A DNA stretch of 49,956 nucleotides from Lachnospiraceae bacterium UBA1721 (GTDB lineage Bacteria > Bacillota > Clostridia > Lachnospirales > Lachnospiraceae): NCBI GenBank assembly GCA_002317155.1, contig DCIR01000083.1, positions 1 through 49,956 on the forward strand, read 5' to 3'. Below the pieces are notes generated by a model that ran no database searches, was not told the DNA's origin, and saw only the letters and a list, made by a program, of their open reading frames with translations. Shown one piece after another: positions 49,754 to 49,956 of the stretch. How positions within the stretch are numbered: position 1 is the stretch's first letter; every line of letters starts with the position of its first letter. The position numbers were made by a program, and so were the translations under genes.

Positions 49754-49956
49754 TGCTGTGGCATGATAGCTATGAAGCGTGAGGTTGCTGCTTACAGGTA
49801 ACTGGATGCAGGTTTTCCGTGGAGCGAATGTCAAGTTATTAAACTGACGACAAGTCACTGTACTACAATTAAGTCTGTCTGAGGACAGAAACTACGTGTG
49901 GAAGCTCGAAAGAGCAAAATAATCCTGCCTGAACGTTGCTAAGGTTTAGGACACAC
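49754..49956 (+). ncRNA. Structured 5' leader, possibly of a ribosomal protein operon
   Basis: About 200 bases without a reading frame, GC-richer than other gaps. Hairpins seen are TCTGTC (49874-49879) with GACAGA (49884-49889) and a GCTC-GAAA-GAGC tetraloop stem (49904-49915). From memory the words CGTGAGGTTGCTGC and TTTTCCGTGGAGCGAATGTC resemble the leader before the S10 operon of Lachnospiraceae, but this is recall and the gene itself is outside the window. Confidence 0.4.

Larger units (their letters stand above)
49591..49956 (+). other. Gap of 366 bases: terminator, promoter and structured leader
   Basis: There is no gene in this last stretch. It holds a TCATGGC-GCCATGA inverted repeat near 49602-49641, a terminator (49642-49666), a promoter (49719-49747) and an untranslated structured RNA that runs to the edge. 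Confidence 0.7.

Noticed and set aside
1..49956. CRISPR arrays, tRNA or rRNA genes, insertion sequences
   Set aside because: I looked for regularly spaced repeats, cloverleaf sequences and transposase motifs and found none. The repeats seen have only two to four units and no spacers.

Overview
The window reads as chromosomal DNA from a low-GC, Gram-positive anaerobe of the Clostridia, most likely Lachnospiraceae (Butyrivibrio, Lachnospira or Roseburia relatives). The grounds are a T-box-controlled threonyl-tRNA synthetase, the DapL (LL-diaminopimelate aminotransferase) lysine route, a glutamine synthetase followed by an ANTAR regulator, strong AAGGAGG-type ribosome binding sites, and a Tad/Flp pilus locus with no recognisable secretin. 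All genes are on the plus strand except one 53-residue membrane protein that I found on the minus strand. I saw no tRNA, rRNA, CRISPR array or transposase.

Region 1 (1-6575) is an AT-rich accessory block. It holds eleven small genes, mostly unrecognised. Five of them look like phosphoesterases: an endonuclease/exonuclease/phosphatase-fold protein, three HAD-fold proteins and a calcineurin-like phosphoesterase. The block is rich in hairpins and short repeats and looks like cargo of a phage or integrative element, although no integrase or structural gene is visible.

Region 2 (6653-12934) starts with a promoter and two terminator-like hairpins. It continues as a tight six-gene operon: circularly permuted ATP-grasp, short alpha-E protein, transglutaminase-like protein, two AstE/AspA-type proteins (one with its zinc ligands lost) and a FUSC-type membrane domain fused to a HAD domain without its nucleophile. 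This looks like a system that makes, trims and exports a small peptide or amide. It is the best candidate here for an undescribed system.

Region 3 (13137-18568) has a membrane diguanylate cyclase, two tandem MutS-like ATPases, a YjjG-type nucleotidase and a DUF3592-like membrane protein. Region 4 (18647-22830) has a Thr T-box, thrS, a MalY/PatB-type lyase and an unrecognised 170-residue protein. Region 5 (22883-28987) is potABCD behind a leader that folds on paper into nested stems with alternative pairings, followed by a serine hydrolase.

Region 6 (29582-36685) is a compact Tad/type IVc pilus operon: ATPase, two inner-membrane platform proteins, three prepilin-like proteins, a CpaB-like protein, a secreted repeat protein and a prepilin peptidase. 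Region 7 (36682-49590) is mostly housekeeping: a TPR glycosyltransferase, hisC, a small-multidrug-export-family protein, a methyltransferase, hslO, glnA with an ANTAR regulator, dapF, dapL, an NfeD-like protein, argF, birA, a small conserved protein and a tRNA-dihydrouridine synthase. The last 200 bases are a promoter and a structured untranslated leader for a gene beyond the window.

Functions come from reading motifs by eye; no database search or folding program was run.
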